Positions 1 through 9,419 of a stretch of 64,000 nt of DNA are shown piece after piece. The notes under the pieces are model-generated. The model ran no database searches, was not told the DNA's origin, and saw nothing but the letters and a program-made list of their open reading frames with translations. Origin of the DNA: an uncultured Clostridia bacterium (GTDB lineage: Bacteria > Bacillota > Clostridia > Christensenellales > UBA1242); assembly GCA_944382715.1 (NCBI GenBank), contig CALWNC010000002.1, positions 134,738-198,737 on the forward strand. The letters run 5' to 3'. Position 1 is the stretch's first letter, and every line of letters starts with the position of its first letter. Both the position numbers and the translations under genes were made by a program.

Positions 1-189
1 TCCTTCGTCTGCAAGAGCTATTGAGTATCTTCCTGTGCCTGCACCTATGTCAATTATCTTTAAATTTTTTCTATCGCCAATTATCTCATTAATATATCTT
101 CTAGCAATAGTATATTCAACTTGTCCATGTCTTGATATTAATCTTTTATCTTCATTAAACTTGCAATAGTATTTTTCAATTTCATTCAT
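1..189 (-). CDS. Class I SAM-dependent methyltransferase, N-terminal part (runs off window)
   Basis: The minus strand reads in frame from an ATG at 189 to the window edge (63 codons). It begins MNEIEKYYCKFNEDKRL and reaches IIDIGAGTGRYSIALADEG at residues 45-63. The glycine-rich DIGAGTGRYS segment is motif I, the S-adenosylmethionine binding loop of Rossmann-fold methyltransferases. The rest of the fold and the acceptor-binding region lie outside the window, so the substrate cannot be named. An alternative ATG lies at 185. No clear ribosome binding site precedes either start, so the exact start is uncertain. Confidence 0.75.
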   Translation of the reverse strand, partial: MNEIEKYYCKFNEDKRLISRHGQVEYTIARRYINEIIGDRKNLKIIDIGAGTGRYSIALADEG

Positions 190-535
190 AGTAATTATTA
201 TATCATTAAATTAAAAAAAAGAAATATTTTATTTAAAGTATTTTAAATATAAAATTAAATAATTGTATATTTTAAATTAAAAAATAAGAGTTTTGACCCC
301 ATTGCTAATTGGCAAAGAAGGTAAATAATTTCAAACAAATCTGATTTTTATAGTGGTGGTTTGTGACTTGTAAATTAATAGCTATGACTTTTGAATTTTG
401 ATGCCACATTGTTTAAATAACTATAGTGTTATTAGCTAAAAAAAATACGCTTTTACAGTAAAGTAAAAATCGTATTTTTAAATAAATTCATCATTATTTC
501 AAATTTCAAACAATAAGTAATTTATTTTGGTAAAA
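190..535. other. Noncoding AT-rich gap
   Basis: No credible reading frame is seen here. The only recognisable structure is the stem-loop at 438-480 that terminates the EAL gene. The rest (190-437) presumably holds the promoter of the methyltransferase; no good -35/-10 pair could be fixed. Confidence 0.5.
438..480 (-). terminator. Terminator of the EAL-domain gene
   Basis: 441-449 (aaaaatacg) pairs with 471-479 (cgtattttt), extended by a second paired block inside. Read on the minus strand, the stem is followed by a run of T. It sits about 55 bases past the stop of the EAL gene. Confidence 0.6.
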
Positions 536-1501
536 TTATTCCATTTGTGAATTTTCCAATCCATTTTGAGATTTTACAAGTGAACCAAGTTCGCTTGCCG
601 TCATTGGTTTTTTAAATCCATATCCCTGATATTTTAATTGCCCAATTCTTCTTAGATTTTTTATTACCGTTTCAAAAGGAATGGTATAGCTGTGAGTTCC
701 CTTATTAAATAATCCGTCTACTCCTTCTAAGACTATATCTGGACTATTTGGTTTGGATTTAATGGTATTATAAAGTGTTTGTAAATTATTATAATTTTTT
801 GTATAGTTGGCAATTTCAACTAAACTTCTATCAATTTTTACTTCATCAAAGTCTAAAAGTTCAAGTACTGAAATATCTTTTGCATTTCTAGATCCAAAGT
901 CGTCAAGAGCAAAAGTAACTCCCAAACTTTTTAGTTTATCAATAATTTCTCTATGAGTTGCAATTTTACTAAAATCTTCAGTTTCCAAAATTTCAATTTG
1001 AAGATTTTTAGGTGAAATTTTATTCTTTTTTGTTTCACTTATAACTTTTTCTACAAAATCGTTATCTAAACAATCAAGGGCAACATTAAGAGAAATTCTA
1101 AAATCAGGTTCAGTTTTTGCGATGTCATATTTATTAATGTCTTTGCAAATTGTTTCAACTTGTTTTAAAACAACTGCCTTCTCATCACCAAATTCTTTTA
1201 AAAGATAAAAAACGATTTCTGGGTTAACTATTGAATGACCAAAGCCATTGTCAGGATTTTTAACTCTAAAAAGTGCCTCTGCTGATTTTGTTGTTTGTTC
1301 ATCTGATTCAAATTTTGGCTGATAATACATTTCAAATTTGCTAGTTTTGATGTAATCAAAAATTAATTTTTCATATTCAATGGCATAGTTTTCTAATTCT
1401 TCATTAATTTGAAATGGTTCATTTTTGTTGGCATCAATTTTGTGCATAATATATTCATTTAATTGTTTATGTTTTTCATCATCAAGTAAGTGTTTTTCCA
1501 T
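536..1501 (-). CDS. EAL-domain protein, probable cyclic-di-GMP phosphodiesterase
   Basis: The protein has 321 residues. Residues 1-45 are a charged helical leader; an EAL domain fills the rest. Recognisable family motifs are the signature EAL at 75-77, the metal-ligand region RISLNVAL, EILETE, the DDFGS loop, the DEVKID lysine motif, EGVDG in place of the usual EGVE, and QGYGFKKP near the end. EAL domains hydrolyse cyclic-di-GMP to pGpG with two metal ions, and most catalytic positions are retained, so activity is plausible. There is no GGDEF domain, sensor domain or membrane segment, so it should be a stand-alone cytoplasmic enzyme. GGAG precedes the ATG. Variant residues around EGVDG leave open a non-catalytic c-di-GMP-binding role. 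Confidence 0.85.
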   Translation of the reverse strand: MEKHLLDDEKHKQLNEYIMHKIDANKNEPFQINEELENYAIEYEKLIFDYIKTSKFEMYYQPKFESDEQTTKSAEALFRVKNPDNGFGHSIVNPEIVFYLLKEFGDEKAVVLKQVETICKDINKYDIAKTEPDFRISLNVALDCLDNDFVEKVISETKKNKISPKNLQIEILETEDFSKIATHREIIDKLKSLGVTFALDDFGSRNAKDISVLELLDFDEVKIDRSLVEIANYTKNYNNLQTLYNTIKSKPNSPDIVLEGVDGLFNKGTHSYTIPFETVIKNLRRIGQLKYQGYGFKKPMTASELGSLVKSQNGLENSQME

Positions 1502-1672
1502 TTTTACTTTTTCTCCATAGTGATTATTATATCAGTTATTTTAGGATTAGTCAATACCAAAAAAATTTATTGATAGTTTTAAAACAATTTGTTAATAAAA
1601 ATTTTGAATTTCTATTGCGATTTCTGCATAAACTTGTTAAACTAATTTAGTAAAGTATTTAGGAGAAAATTT

Positions 1673-2251
1673 ATGAATATTGGAATTGATTTAGATGGTG
1701 TGTTGTTTGATACTGAAAATTGGTTTAGAACATATGCCACGTTTTACAATGCGGAGCATTTTAAATGTAAAGAAGTTGACAGGGAAGAATTGTATTTTCA
1801 AAAAAGATATCTTTGGTCAAAAGAGCAGGAGAGTGAGTTTTACGAAGATTGTTATAGACAGATTGAAAGGGAAGCTCCTCTTATGCCTTATGCTAAAATG
1901 GTTATTGATAAGCTTAAAAACCAAGGTCATAAGCTTTATATTATTACAAGGAGAGGTCACTCATTTTCAGACGAAATTCCAATTACAGAGACAAGATTTA
2001 AAGAAGAGGGTTTGGTATTTGATGGCTACTATTTTGGAACTGAAAATAAGGCTGAGATTTGTAAAAATTTGAAAATAGATTTAATGATTGATGATTTATA
2101 TGAAAATATTGAAAGTGTTAGTCTGGCGGGAATAAAGTGTCTTTATTTTAGAGATTTAGTGTTAAAGAGATTTGAAGACAACGCTCTCGTGCATGAAGTT
2201 AGAAATTGGGCAGAAATTTATTGTGAAGTATTAGGATTTGATAACTGGTAA
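1673..2251 (+). CDS. HAD-superfamily nucleotidase (5' deoxyribonucleotidase-like)
   Basis: The 192-residue protein opens with MNIGIDLDGVLFDTENW; the DxDGV motif carries the nucleophilic Asp and the general acid/base Asp of HAD phosphatases. IITRRG near residue 100 fits motif II (Thr), and the DLMIDDLYENI segment near 140 provides the acidic metal-binding pair. Length and the early WFRTYA helix resemble the NT5C/YqfW nucleotidase group, which removes the 5' phosphate from (deoxy)nucleotides. AGGAGA sits 8 bases before the ATG. It is followed after about 50 bases by pncC on the same strand. Substrate specificity is inferred from family resemblance only. Confidence 0.75.
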   Translation: MNIGIDLDGVLFDTENWFRTYATFYNAEHFKCKEVDREELYFQKRYLWSKEQESEFYEDCYRQIEREAPLMPYAKMVIDKLKNQGHKLYIITRRGHSFSDEIPITETRFKEEGLVFDGYYFGTENKAEICKNLKIDLMIDDLYENIESVSLAGIKCLYFRDLVLKRFEDNALVHEVRNWAEIYCEVLGFDNW

Positions 2252-2301
2252 ATTTTAATATAAGTAAATGAATTTATTAAGTTTATAGGTAGGAGAGTTT
2301 T

Positions 2302-2763
2302 ATGAAAGCAGAAGAACTAGTTAAATTATTAAAAGAAAAAAAGTATAAAATTGTTTCTGCCGAAAGTTGCACGGGAGGTCTTTTTGCTAGCACATTAATA
2401 GACATTCCTTCGGCATCAAGTGTTTTAGAAGAGAGTTATGTAACATACTCACAAGAAGCAAAAATAAAGATATGTGGAGTGAAAGAGGAAACTATTACAA
2501 AAAACGGCATAGTTAGCGAGGAAGTTGCATTTGAAATGGCAAACGGAATCGCTAAAAGAACCAATTCAAACATTGGTGTGGGAATTACGGGCTATGCAGG
2601 ACCAACTGGAGGTACAATAGAAAAACCTGTGGGAACTGTTTGTTTTGGTTTTTATATAAATGGCAAAACTTACACATATACAAGGCTTTTTAAGGGTAAT
2701 CGAAATCAAATTCGCAGAAAATCAGTTAATTTTGCGATTATTATGCTATTAAAACTCATATAA
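2302..2763 (+). CDS. pncC: CinA C-terminal-type nicotinamide-nucleotide amidohydrolase
   Basis: This 153-residue protein is a stand-alone CinA C-terminal domain. Family hallmarks are SAESCTGGLFASTLID near residue 20 (the Ser/Cys-rich active-site loop), SYVTYSQEAKI, and GVGITGYAGPTGGT around residues 95-108. In other bacteria PncC removes the amide from nicotinamide mononucleotide, recycling NAD breakdown products to nicotinate mononucleotide in the cytoplasm. The N-terminal molybdopterin-binding-like half of full CinA is absent, as in Escherichia coli PncC. AGGAGAG precedes the ATG. It lies with a nucleotidase and a DNA glycosylase in a run of same-strand nucleotide-metabolism genes. Confidence 0.85.
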   Translation: MKAEELVKLLKEKKYKIVSAESCTGGLFASTLIDIPSASSVLEESYVTYSQEAKIKICGVKEETITKNGIVSEEVAFEMANGIAKRTNSNIGVGITGYAGPTGGTIEKPVGTVCFGFYINGKTYTYTRLFKGNRNQIRRKSVNFAIIMLLKLI

Positions 2764-2892
2764 AAACGCAAAATTGACTTAAAACTATATAATTTTTATT
2801 AAATTTTGCTATATTTATTAGATATATTATGGTTAATATAGAAATTTTTGTAAAACTTTATTATTAATTTTTGAATGGTGGATTGAATTATT

Positions 2893-3372
2893 ATGGTAGG
2901 TTTTGAGCCAGTATTTGATAGAAATTCAAAAGTCTTAATACTCGGAAGTTTCCCCAGTGTAATAAGTAGAAAAGTTGAATTTTATTATGGAAATAAACAA
3001 AATAAATTTTGGAAATTGATTAATCAATATTTTAATCAGACGCTTAACACAATTCAGGAAAAGAAAGAATTTTTAATTAATCATCAAATTGCCATTTGGG
3101 ATATTGTAAAATCGTGTGATATTGATGGAAGTTTAGATTCAAATTTAAAGAACATTGAGTTTGTTCAGCTTGAAAGGATATTGCCCCCAAATACAAAGAT
3201 ATGTTGCATTTATTGTAACGGTAAAAAGAGTTATGAATTAACTACTAAATATTTGAAATTGAAAGACATTAAAATCCCAGTTTTTTATTTGCCTTCAACC
3301 AGTCCTGCAAATGTAAACTTTAAATTAGAAGAATGGGAAGAATTTTTTAAAAAAATTGAGAAGATACAATGA
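2893..3372 (+). CDS. Hypoxanthine-DNA glycosylase (UDG superfamily family 6)
   Basis: The 159-residue protein starts with GFEPVFDRNSKVLILGSFPS. The GSFPS motif, the YYGNKQNKFW block at about residues 36-45, and the C-terminal LPSTSPAN motif are the conserved segments of the small uracil-DNA-glycosylase-fold enzymes called HDG, which excise hypoxanthine from DNA. In this family the Asn after YYG is the catalytic residue. The likely role is repair of deaminated adenine. The start is ATG with a weak upstream GGTGGA. A terminator at 3425-3451 follows. Confidence 0.8.
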   Translation: MVGFEPVFDRNSKVLILGSFPSVISRKVEFYYGNKQNKFWKLINQYFNQTLNTIQEKKEFLINHQIAIWDIVKSCDIDGSLDSNLKNIEFVQLERILPPNTKICCIYCNGKKSYELTTKYLKLKDIKIPVFYLPSTSPANVNFKLEEWEEFFKKIEKIQ

Positions 3373-3424
3373 GTTTTTGGTTTATGAATATGTAATAATT
3401 TATTTTTATTTTTGATTAATTTTG

Positions 3425-3451
3425 AGGCAATGTAGTTTATTGCCTTTTTTT
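3425..3451 (+). terminator. Rho-independent terminator after the glycosylase gene
   Basis: aggcaat (3425-3431) pairs with attgcct (3439-3445) around a 7-base loop and is followed by seven T. Confidence 0.75.
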
Positions 3452-3551
3452 ATGAATTTTTATGATAATTTAGTTTCAAACTAATAGTTAGAAGCATCAA
3501 AAAGTTGACAATAAAAAAAGTATTGTGATAAACTTATTTTAGGGTAATATT

Positions 3552-6500
3552 ATGAAAAAATTAAATTTAAAAAGAAAATTATTATTGTCACTAGGCATAT
3601 TAATTATATGCTCAGTTTTTGTATGCTCTTTATTTAATTATAATAGTAAAGTTAATGAGCCAAATACAAATGCCGTCACCGAGTATGTTGACTCTACTAG
3701 TTATATACAAGGCTTGTATAAGCCAAACAAAATATATGATTCATCTTACAATATGGCAATGTATTATCCCCTTGCATCAGAAAATCAAACCGATTCTGAT
3801 TTGTGTTGGATTTATGCTTCATTAAAAGTATTAGAATCTTCTTTAATGCTTCAAAGAGGCGAGTATCATAACTTTTCTGAAATAGGTGTAGCATATTTAT
3901 ATTATTTGAATATTACTAGACAGTCAGATAAGGACGATGAACTAAAACTCATTGATATTACAGGTAATTTTGTGAACTTTAATATCTTGGCACAAAATTA
4001 TGGACTAATTTATGAAAATAATTTTTCAAATGACATCTATTTTGATATTGATGAAACAAACTATGAAAACTATTCATATATACTAGACTTTGTAGATAGC
4101 ACTATAATGGATACTATTAGACCAATTAATATCCATTCGGATACAACCTTTCTAAGTTATTCAAGAGAGGAACAAATTCAGGTTATAAAAGAATATATTT
4201 TGACATATGGAGGTATATTTGCAGGTCTTGAAAGGGGAATTATTTCTTCTGGTATGTACAATAGAACAGATGAACCTTCATATAGTGAAAATGATGGATA
4301 TATATCTTCTTCTCATGCCGTTTGTTTAGTTGGCTGGAATGATGAAAGACAAGCCTTTGTTGCTCTTAATAGCTGGGGAGTTGAAAGCAATTCATATAGC
4401 ACATTTTTTATTCCTTATGATTATGCTTATCTTTATAGTGATATATATGGCTATATTTGTATTGATGAAAGCTCTGCACCTTTAACTTTAACGGATTCAA
4501 GTGCAGGTGGGGAAGATGGTTTTGCAAGTAAAATAAACTCTGCTTATTATGATCAAAATAATTTGTTTTTGTATGGTGAAACATTAGAGCTTACATACGA
4601 AGCTAAAAATGTTTCAAATTTTGACAATGTATTTATAAATATTTATAAGGGACTAGAAAATGTAACTAATGAATTTTCAATTGAGTTTTTTGACGATACA
4701 CAAACAATAACAATAAGCAGTAATAATTTACTCACTCTTGGTGAAGGTTATACTATTAAATTTTTGGATATAGATAATCTTATAGCATTTAAAGATTTTT
4801 ATGTTTTTTCTGGAACGGAAGTTTCTTATGTAAAGCTTATAAAGGATAATAGTGTAAAAGAAACTGATAGTATACTATTTAACAATAATTTGGCAAGTGG
4901 AACATTTACTCAAACTTACTATGTTTATAATACGGAAAATGCTGATTACACTGCAGAATTTTATCTTCCGGGGCTAAATGGCTTGATTAAGAGTAATATT
5001 GATTTATCTGTTTCATCAATCCAAATGCTTAGTGGCGACGATAATGGAAATTTAATCTTCGACGATGCAACAAATGTTAGAGCCGTGTGGGAACAAACGG
5101 GAACCGTTAATAATCTTATGAGACTTCGTATATCTAATTTGGCTCGTAATAATGTTGGAAAGGTTATTTTGGTATCTGTAAATTTATCTTCAAGAATTAC
5201 AGATGCTGAGTCCACATATAATCTTATCTTTTTAATTAGTTCAGAGCCAACAATAAGTACTCAGTATGCTAATAATATTGTATATGAACTTGATGGTGGA
5301 GAGAACAGTCCATATAATATTACAAGATATCCACACTTTGAATATGAAAGTGAAGAATATAATTTTTCATATCCACTTTCCGTTCCAACAAAATACAACT
5401 CTACTTTTATTGGGTGGTATTTAGATAGTGATTATACTGTTGAAATAACTGAAATTAGCCCAGAAATTTCAACTTTACTGGGCAAGACACCTGTTGACCC
5501 TGACAATTTAGAAAGTACAGATTATTATTCTAATCTTTTAAATAAGCTTTACTGTGATGACATTGTTATCTATGCAAGATGGGAAACGAACGAACTTAAT
5601 TATTTTGACATAAATTTATCAATATCAAATCTAACTGATTACTCGGGAAATAATAGTGAGTATGTAGATGGACAAAAAATTATTTATGGAAACTCTGTTA
5701 CTTTAAAATTTGACTTTAGTCCAGTCTTAGAAAATCTAACCACTTATAGGTATATTGCTAAATATGAATATTTATTTAATGGTGAGCATTACGCAGAAGA
5801 TTATTTGAGTGCACAGGGAGAGAGTTTGTATTTTACAAACTCCTTTAAACAAGACAATCTCACTTGTGGAAACTATACAATAAGTGTTTTAGTAACAATG
5901 ATTATAAGTCATCAGTTCAGTGTATATAAAGAAATCTCACTTAGTTATGAAATTAGTAAAAAGGACGATGTTACTGTTACTTTTGACCCTAATAGTCTTT
6001 CATATACTTATGATAAAGAGGAACACAGTCCTACAGTTACATTTAATGGTATATATGAAGAAGACTTACAGACATTGACCTTTAACTTCAATAGAGAGCC
6101 TGCGATTAATGCTGGAACTTATGAATTTACAGTTCAATCAATTAGCAACGAAAATTATGCACTTTCTGGTGATTTAACAGAAACTTTAACTATTGCAAGA
6201 AAAAGGATTACAATTAATTGGTTAACTACAGAAAAAGTCTATAATGGTACATATCAAACCCCTGATTATGAAATTAATGGGACTATTAATGACGAATTTG
6301 TTTCAATTACTTTTGCAGAAACAGGAAGTGGGTTAGAACTCAGAATGAGAAATGTTGGCTCTTATAATGTTTCTGCTACAAATATTTCAAATTCGAATTA
6401 TCAGTTTGAGGGAAATTCTAGTTGCACTTTTATCGTTAAACCAGCAAAAATCACAATTACTTTTGAAAATATTACTGAAAGATTTACGATAGCACCTGTC

Positions 6501-6980
6501 AATCGTAAAAAAGTTACTTATAATGTTACTGGTGATTTATATGACGATATTTCTCTACTGGCAATCACATATCAAACTCTTGGGGAAACTTCAAATGAGA
6601 GTGGAGAGTTCCCAATTGTTGGAAGATTTTCTACTGTGAATGAATACAACAGCAATTATGATGCAACATTTATTGATGGAACTTATACAATACTTGGTTA
6701 TTACTATGTATTTTACACTTTGCCTAATGGCGAAATTTATGAAGAACTGGTAGATGACGGCGATAACCCAAAGGGAATAACTGAAGACATTTACAAGTTA
6801 CCACTCTTTAGTAAGTTTGAATATGACACTGAACTTGTTGGCAATGGAATTACTGATTTGTATGTCAAGGTCACAATTAAAAGTTATGCTTGGATTGTTT
6901 GGTTTGTGATTATCATTGTTGGCTTTTTACTTATTTATTATTTTGCCACTAAAAAATCTAGAAGGAATAAGACTAGATAA
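3552..6980 (+). CDS. Surface-anchored papain-like (C1A) cysteine protease with InlB-type and MBG repeats
   Basis: The 1142-residue protein has an N-terminal hydrophobic segment (about 8-27, LLLSLGILIICSVFVCSLF) and a C-terminal membrane helix (AWIVWFVIIIVGFLLIYYF) with a basic tail, so it should be membrane-anchored with the bulk outside. The protease part spans about 55-310: Cys85 in DLCWIYASLKVLES, His255 in SSHAVCLVGW and Asn273 in ALNSWG form the papain-type triad, with a Gln just upstream in ENQTDSD. A beta-rich domain follows (about 320-560), then an InlB/Listeria-Bacteroides type repeat (about 573-680, ending YARWE), and MBG-type repeats from about 810 to 1065. Similar proteases are thought to process surface or host proteins; the substrate is unknown. 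AGGGT precedes the ATG. Confidence 0.8.
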   Translation: MKKLNLKRKLLLSLGILIICSVFVCSLFNYNSKVNEPNTNAVTEYVDSTSYIQGLYKPNKIYDSSYNMAMYYPLASENQTDSDLCWIYASLKVLESSLMLQRGEYHNFSEIGVAYLYYLNITRQSDKDDELKLIDITGNFVNFNILAQNYGLIYENNFSNDIYFDIDETNYENYSYILDFVDSTIMDTIRPINIHSDTTFLSYSREEQIQVIKEYILTYGGIFAGLERGIISSGMYNRTDEPSYSENDGYISSSHAVCLVGWNDERQAFVALNSWGVESNSYSTFFIPYDYAYLYSDIYGYICIDESSAPLTLTDSSAGGEDGFASKINSAYYDQNNLFLYGETLELTYEAKNVSNFDNVFINIYKGLENVTNEFSIEFFDDTQTITISSNNLLTLGEGYTIKFLDIDNLIAFKDFYVFSGTEVSYVKLIKDNSVKETDSILFNNNLASGTFTQTYYVYNTENADYTAEFYLPGLNGLIKSNIDLSVSSIQMLSGDDNGNLIFDDATNVRAVWEQTGTVNNLMRLRISNLARNNVGKVILVSVNLSSRITDAESTYNLIFLISSEPTISTQYANNIVYELDGGENSPYNITRYPHFEYESEEYNFSYPLSVPTKYNSTFIGWYLDSDYTVEITEISPEISTLLGKTPVDPDNLESTDYYSNLLNKLYCDDIVIYARWETNELNYFDINLSISNLTDYSGNNSEYVDGQKIIYGNSVTLKFDFSPVLENLTTYRYIAKYEYLFNGEHYAEDYLSAQGESLYFTNSFKQDNLTCGNYTISVLVTMIISHQFSVYKEISLSYEISKKDDVTVTFDPNSLSYTYDKEEHSPTVTFNGIYEEDLQTLTFNFNREPAINAGTYEFTVQSISNENYALSGDLTETLTIARKRITINWLTTEKVYNGTYQTPDYEINGTINDEFVSITFAETGSGLELRMRNVGSYNVSATNISNSNYQFEGNSSCTFIVKPAKITITFENITERFTIAPVNRKKVTYNVTGDLYDDISLLAITYQTLGETSNESGEFPIVGRFSTVNEYNSNYDATFIDGTYTILGYYYVFYTLPNGEIYEELVDDGDNPKGITEDIYKLPLFSKFEYDTELVGNGITDLYVKVTIKSYAWIVWFVIIIVGFLLIYYFATKKSRRNKTR

Positions 6981-7316
6981 ACATAAGTTAAATATAAACT
7001 ATCAAAATAATTAATTTATTTTGATAGTTTTTTTATTTTTATATTTTATTTAATTGAAATATCTATTAAAAATGATATAATATTATCGTAGGTTTAATTT
7101 TAAAAGTGAAAGAATTTAACACTCTTTCTATATTAAATTAAATTAACTAAAATGTGTTTGCATTAAAATTAATATTTTCAAATGATTTTTTAAGTTTTAA
7201 ATAATTTAAAATGTCAATTATATATCTTAAATTTGATTTATATAATTTTTTATTTTAATAGTGAGAATAATTAATATCTTTAATTGCAAATATATAATTT
7301 TAATTACGAGGTTTAT
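6981..7316. other. Intergenic region before asnS
   Basis: This AT-rich stretch begins with the terminator of the protease gene and ends with the asnS leader. No T-box (no AGGGTGGNACCGCG-type anti-terminator) is present, and no small gene is visible. Confidence 0.5.
6997..7035 (+). terminator. Rho-independent terminator after the surface protease
   Basis: aactatcaaaataa (from 6998) pairs with ttattttgatagtt (7017-7030, small offset), followed by T6 or more. Confidence 0.75.
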
Positions 7317-8699
7317 ATGAAAAAAATTGATATCAAAAATTTTTATGAAGATGCAAAAAAATACAAGGATCAAGAAGTAACTATTGCTGGTTGGGTAAAA
7401 TCTTCAAGAGGAGGAAAGTCATTTGGCTTTTTAGATGTTAATGATGGTTCAACATTTAAAGGAGTTCAGGTAGTGTTTGATGCTGATAAGTTATCAAACT
7501 TTGACGTAGTTTCAAAGCTCAATACTGGTTCGAGTGTTTGTGTTGTTGGAACTTTAGTTTTAACGCCAGAAGCTAAACAGCCATTCGAAATACAAGCAAA
7601 ATCTGTCGAAATACTATCGGCAACTGATAGTGAGTATCCTCTTCAAAAGAAAAAAATGACGCTGGAATATTTAAGGGAACAAGCATATCTCAGGCCAAGA
7701 ACAAATACTTTCTATGCTGTATTTAAAATAAGAAGTGAGTGTGCGTACGCTATTCACAAATTTATGCATGAAGAAGGATTTGTTTATGTTCATACTCCAA
7801 TACTGACAAAGTCTGATTGTGAAGGTGGAAGTGAACTTTTTAGAGTTTCAACACAGGATATTTACGCCCCTAACTCTTCCCTTAAGCCAGAAGATGAACT
7901 TTTTGGTGGAAAAGTGTTCCTAACGCCAACAGGACAACTTGAAGGTGAAACTATGGCAATGGCTTTTGGTAAGATTTACACATTTGGTCCAACATTTAGA
8001 GCAGAAAATTCAAATACAACAAGGCACGCAAATGAATTTTGGATGATGGAACCAGAAATTGCGTTTTGCAATTTAGATGAACTTATGGATATTGAAGAGA
8101 AAATGATTAAGTACATCATAAATTATTTACTCGAAAACTGTGCTCAGGAACTTGAATTTTGTAATAAAAACTTGGATAATGGTTTAATTGATAGATTAAA
8201 ATTAGTCGCTAGCAGTGAGTTTGGTAGAATTACTTATACCGATGCAATAGAAATTTTAAAGAAGAATAATGATAAATTTGAATATAAAGTTGAATGGGGC
8301 TGTGATATTCAAACGGAACATGAGAGATATTTAAGTGAAGTTGTTTTTGGTAAACCAGTCTTTGTAACAAACTATCCAAAAGACATAAAGGCATTTTATA
8401 TGAAGCAAGATGATAATGGTAAAACTGTTTCAGCAGTTGATTGTCTAGTTCCGGGAATAGGTGAGCTTACTGGTGGAAGCCAAAGAGAAGATAATTACGA
8501 CAAACTTCTCAGTAGAATTAATGAACTAGGCTTAAAACAGGAAGATTATTGGTGGTATCTCAATCTTAGAAAATTTGGCTCAGTTGAACATTCAGGATTT
8601 GGTATTGGTTTTGAAAGACTTATTATGTATGTAACGGGAATTTCAAATATTCGAGATGCTGAACTTTATCCTAGAACTCCAAATAACTGTGAGTTTTAA
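7317..8699 (+). CDS. asnS: Asparaginyl-tRNA synthetase
   Basis: The ATG at 7317 is preferred over an in-frame ATG 33 bases upstream because ACGAGG lies 7 bases before it, giving 460 residues, the usual AsnRS length. The N-terminal OB fold reads VTIAGWVKSSRGGKSFGF and binds the anticodon. The class II catalytic core shows motif 2 (FGPTFRAENSNTTRHANEFW) and motif 3 (GFGIGFERLIMY), and the protein ends with YPRTPNNCEF, typical of AsnRS rather than AspRS. It charges tRNA-Asn with asparagine; a tRNA-Asn gene is at 46582. The next gene starts two bases after its stop, so the two are probably co-transcribed. Confidence 0.95.
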   Translation: MKKIDIKNFYEDAKKYKDQEVTIAGWVKSSRGGKSFGFLDVNDGSTFKGVQVVFDADKLSNFDVVSKLNTGSSVCVVGTLVLTPEAKQPFEIQAKSVEILSATDSEYPLQKKKMTLEYLREQAYLRPRTNTFYAVFKIRSECAYAIHKFMHEEGFVYVHTPILTKSDCEGGSELFRVSTQDIYAPNSSLKPEDELFGGKVFLTPTGQLEGETMAMAFGKIYTFGPTFRAENSNTTRHANEFWMMEPEIAFCNLDELMDIEEKMIKYIINYLLENCAQELEFCNKNLDNGLIDRLKLVASSEFGRITYTDAIEILKKNNDKFEYKVEWGCDIQTEHERYLSEVVFGKPVFVTNYPKDIKAFYMKQDDNGKTVSAVDCLVPGIGELTGGSQREDNYDKLLSRINELGLKQEDYWWYLNLRKFGSVEHSGFGIGFERLIMYVTGISNIRDAELYPRTPNNCEF

Positions 8700-8701
8700 A
8701 T

Positions 8702-9304
8702 ATGCAAGTATCAGAAATAACTATAAATGTTTTGTTACCACTAAAAAGTGTTCAGGAAAAGCTAGAATCTTTGGGATATGTATTAACGGAAATAATGACG
8801 GGTAAAGACACATACTTTACAAGATTTAACAGAGAAGAGATTGAAAATTTGCCGTATGAGATTTTAATCAAAAATAGCTTGATAATTAGAGAGGTTCATC
8901 TTAGTTTTAAAAATACCACTTCATCAAAAATTACACATAAATCTAAAAAATTAGATAGTAATGGCAATGTAATCAGCGAAAAAAAACTAGAAATAGAAAT
9001 TAATAATCCAGATAACGCCATTCAGGCATTTTCTGAATCAGGACTTACAAACTGGATTGGTCTATCTCAGACAAATTATTTCTATAATAGTGGTGAGATT
9101 GAGATTATTGTTGGGACAATAAAGGGTTTAGATGGTTGTTTTATTGAAATTGAGACGTATAATTCAATTAAAGATTTACCATCAAATGAGCAGTTTGAAA
9201 AACTTTGTGAAATTGTGGATAAATTTGAGTTTCCACACACTAATGATTACTCATGTAAAAAATGTTATATGCTCTATAAAAAATTGTTAAATAAAAAAAT
9301 GTGA
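8702..9304 (+). CDS. CYTH-domain protein (adenylate cyclase class IV / thiamine triphosphatase-like)
   Basis: The 200-residue protein has the CYTH-type pattern: an N-terminal strand of alternating residues (SEITINVLL in place of ExExK), KDTYF, an IIREVHLSF strand, ITHKSKKLDSNGNVISEKKLEIEI with charged residues lining the tunnel, and GCFIEIET. CYTH enzymes act on triphosphorylated substrates (thiamine triphosphate, inorganic triphosphate, or ATP in class IV cyclases) with divalent metals. The first motif is degenerate (EITINV), so catalysis is uncertain. Translation is probably coupled to asnS (2-base gap). Its last codons form the left arm of a terminator. Confidence 0.65.
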   Translation: MQVSEITINVLLPLKSVQEKLESLGYVLTEIMTGKDTYFTRFNREEIENLPYEILIKNSLIIREVHLSFKNTTSSKITHKSKKLDSNGNVISEKKLEIEINNPDNAIQAFSESGLTNWIGLSQTNYFYNSGEIEIIVGTIKGLDGCFIEIETYNSIKDLPSNEQFEKLCEIVDKFEFPHTNDYSCKKCYMLYKKLLNKKM

Positions 9305-9330
9305 TAGCTATGTGTTATCACATTTTTTAT
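9299..9330 (+). terminator. Terminator after the asnS-CYTH pair
   Basis: aatgtgata (9299-9307, overlapping the CDS end) pairs with tatcacatt, followed by T6. Confidence 0.75.
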
Positions 9331-9419
9331 TTAAAAAAGATTTTAGATTTTAATATTTAAGTTTTACTCTTTAGTGTTAGTGTAAATTTATAATAAAATA
9401 TTCTATATGTAATTTTAAG

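Noticed and set aside
1695..2072. Overlapping +3 frame inside the nucleotidase gene
   Set aside because: It is fully contained in a frame with strong HAD motifs and has no initiation signal.
7036..7316. T-box riboswitch before asnS
   Set aside because: No conserved T-box bulge sequence or specifier-loop architecture could be found.
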